Under the pieces are notes generated by a model. It saw only the letters and a list, made by a program, of their open reading frames with translations, was not told where the DNA came from and did no database searches. Position numbers and translations under genes: made by a program. This document shows, piece by piece, positions 63,356-64,000 of a stretch of DNA of 64,000 nucleotides. The DNA lies in NCBI RefSeq assembly GCF_030035675.1, contig NC_084487.1, positions 25,090,474 to 25,154,473 of the forward strand, given 5' to 3'. The DNA comes from Rhineura floridana. Taxonomy: Eukaryota; Chordata; Lepidosauria; Squamata; Rhineuridae. Each line of letters opens with the position of its first letter. The first letter of the stretch is position 1.

Positions 63356-63670
63356 TATCCCAGTCTGAAAGCAGAAATACATACAGCAGGCAAGCCTGTA
63401 CTCGCTGCGGTTAACAGCAATGTAACAAGATAGGAGTCATGGGGGGGCACCCCAACCATTCAACTAGTTTTGCCCTGAGATCCTAGGGAGTGGCTGCCAA
63501 TCAAAATAGGCGGCAGTGGGCTAGATGAACCAACAGCCTGGTAGGTTCATATCTTCATGTGTCATTTATGCAATCACATTCCACATATCCCTCACTATTG
63601 CAATTAATGCACTAGCTGTGGTGGGGGTGGAAGGAGGCTATCACCTTGAAAACCTTGCATTGAGAAATTA

Positions 63671-63688
63671 GACAGACAGACAGACAGA
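63671..63688. repeat. (GACA)n short tandem repeat
   Basis: About 4.5 units of GACA. Confidence 0.85.
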
Positions 63689-63768
63689 GTCTTACAAATA
63701 TAAAAACTACATACTCTCAGCAAAATAAGTAAGCACTCAAAGATCATTGTTTCCTTGCATCAGAAAAT

Positions 63769-63838
63769 GCCGCCCTGGCTCCTGCTGGGAGGAAGGGTGG
63801 GATATAAATCAAATAATAAATAAATAATAATAAATAAG
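63769..63838 (+). repeat. L2-like 3' tail
   Basis: GCCGCCCTGGCTCCTGCTGG, GAGGAAGGGTGGGATATAAA and a (AATA)n end. Confidence 0.55.
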
Positions 63839-64000
63839 ATGAAGTCAGGTATATGTGCTCTGAAGATACACATACACACTTTCCCTCTGTTCTCACTCCC
63901 TCTATTAATTTGTGTGCTTTATTTCCCACTTATAACAGTTCGTGACTTGTGTTCAGGTCCCCTGATCCAGCTGTGGTTAGTCACATTTTAACAGAATGTC

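Larger units (their letters stand above)
56299..64000 (-). other. WNT5B intron (partial)
   Basis: At least 7.7 kb upstream of the last exon carry repeats only. I saw no exon with the conserved Wnt segments expected before this one (for example GGCGDNVEYG). Unexplained stretches include 57.2-58.3, 58.7-59.8, 61.0-62.7 kb. Confidence 0.75.

Noticed and set aside
56299-64000. Further WNT5B exons
   Set aside because: I searched the minus strand for conserved Wnt segments and found none; they should lie beyond the window.

Overview
The window looks like a piece of a squamate reptile (lizard-type) nuclear genome. It has long AT-rich introns, vertebrate splice signals and one CpG island. Its repeats are the mixture typical of squamates: CR1, L2, RTE-BovB and Vingi/I-like LINEs, tRNA- and 5S rRNA-derived SINEs, and many short hAT-type DNA transposons. 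I recognised no LTR or virus-derived element. Everything comes from reading the sequence and from remembered protein families; no search was run.

Two host genes lie on the minus strand, in the order known from human 12p13 (WNT5B, then ADIPOR2). ADIPOR2, an adiponectin receptor, is complete. A CpG-island promoter with a likely non-coding exon 1 lies near 45.2-45.6 kb. Seven coding exons between 26,252 and 2,248 join into a 384-residue protein, and a roughly 2.1 kb 3' UTR ends at a poly(A) signal at 131-136. The zinc-site residues of the family are all present. WNT5B is represented only by its last coding exon (55,840-56,298) and the start of its 3' UTR; its earlier exons lie beyond 64,000.

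The rest is intron and intergenic DNA filled with transposons. Intron 2 (11.6-26.1 kb) holds a Vingi/I-like LINE that landed with its 5' end inverted, a young truncated CR1 and a decayed L2. Intron 1 (26.3-45.2 kb) holds a full-length CR1 with both ORFs open, BovB, several hAT-type elements with clean 8-bp target duplications, and a 5S-derived SINE. The 45.7-55.7 kb intergenic stretch and the WNT5B intron hold SINEs, CR1 and L2 pieces and nested MITEs.

The best leads are the apparently intact CR1, the twin-primed LINE with a 10-bp target duplication, a composite hAT element that keeps a BED-finger piece and a third terminal repeat, and a 45-bp copy of ADIPOR2 promoter sequence embedded in a nearby BovB fragment. 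I found no wholly new gene system.
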